From positions 1 through 12,553 of the forward strand of contig JBKJML010000112.1 in assembly GCA_046596415.1 (NCBI GenBank): DNA of 12,553 nucleotides, given 5' to 3'. The position numbers and the translations under genes are program-made. The notes under the pieces were generated by a model. That model saw only the letters and a program-made list of their open reading frames with translations, searched no databases and was not told the DNA's origin. This DNA comes from JBKJML01 sp046596415. Lineage in GTDB: Bacteria; Actinomycetota; Thermoleophilia; Gaiellales; Gaiellaceae. Positions 12,513 through 12,553 of this stretch are shown piece by piece. Within the stretch, counting starts at the first letter, position 1, and the number at the start of each line of letters is the position of its first letter.

Positions 12513-12553
12513 GTGAAGAGGAAGTTCATCGGGTCCGTCGTGGCCGGTCTCGT
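12513..12553 (+). CDS. Start of a probable secreted or membrane protein, 3' end cut by window
   Basis: Only 13 complete codons are visible: MKRKFIGSVVAGL. Three basic residues followed by a hydrophobic run look like the beginning of a signal peptide or membrane anchor. GGGAGGG (12503-12509) lies just before the GTG and decides this start. In-frame GTG 12492, ATG 12474 and ATG 12450 would add residues that dilute the signal peptide and lack a ribosome site. The function cannot be judged from this fragment. Confidence 0.6.
   Translation, partial: MKRKFIGSVVAGL

Overview
High-GC DNA with gene content and order typical of Actinobacteria: dapB, dapA, RNase J (rnj) and ftsK occur in that order. 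The compact DapB, a DUF5317-type membrane protein, an HD-GYP protein and the codon usage suggest a deep-branching actinobacterium, perhaps class Thermoleophilia. That placement is inference from gene content, without any database search. Eleven protein genes are supported, two of them cut by the window edges. No tRNA, rRNA, CRISPR array, insertion sequence or prophage gene was seen.

Layout. (1) 1-1504, + strand: the end of dapB and complete dapA, both lysine/diaminopimelate synthesis. (2) 1445-5261, - strand: an operon read right to left, made of a 27-residue hydrophobic peptide, a membrane HD-GYP phosphodiesterase-like protein, and a DUF5317-like domain fused to an MFS transporter. The second and third genes abut with no gap, and the third overlaps the tail of dapA by 60 bp. 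This operon splits the usual dapA-rnj neighbourhood. (3) 5156-5399: a divergent regulatory region with a PhoP/OmpR-like direct repeat, a small inverted repeat and the rnj promoter. (4) 5400-9805, + strand: five tightly packed genes, rnj, an unknown 178-residue protein, a ribokinase-type kinase, a RihA/RihB-type nucleoside hydrolase and family I pyrophosphatase. (5) 9783-10154, - strand: crcB fluoride channel. (6) 10193-12409, + strand: ftsK. (7) 12410-12553: a promoter and the first codons of a probable secreted protein.

How the genes fit together. RNase J degrades RNA. The nucleoside hydrolase splits nucleosides to base and ribose, and the ribokinase returns ribose to metabolism as ribose 5-phosphate. 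Pyrophosphatase removes PPi. The + strand cluster therefore reads as RNA turnover plus nucleoside salvage. The - strand operon looks like a membrane signalling unit paired with a transporter of unknown substrate.

A recurring signal: dapA, rnj, ppa and crcB all lack a Shine-Dalgarno sequence and carry a TAnnnT hexamer exactly 6 nt before the start codon. That puts the expected transcription start on the first base of the start codon, so these mRNAs are probably leaderless. The small peptide, ftsK and the last gene instead have strong Shine-Dalgarno sequences.
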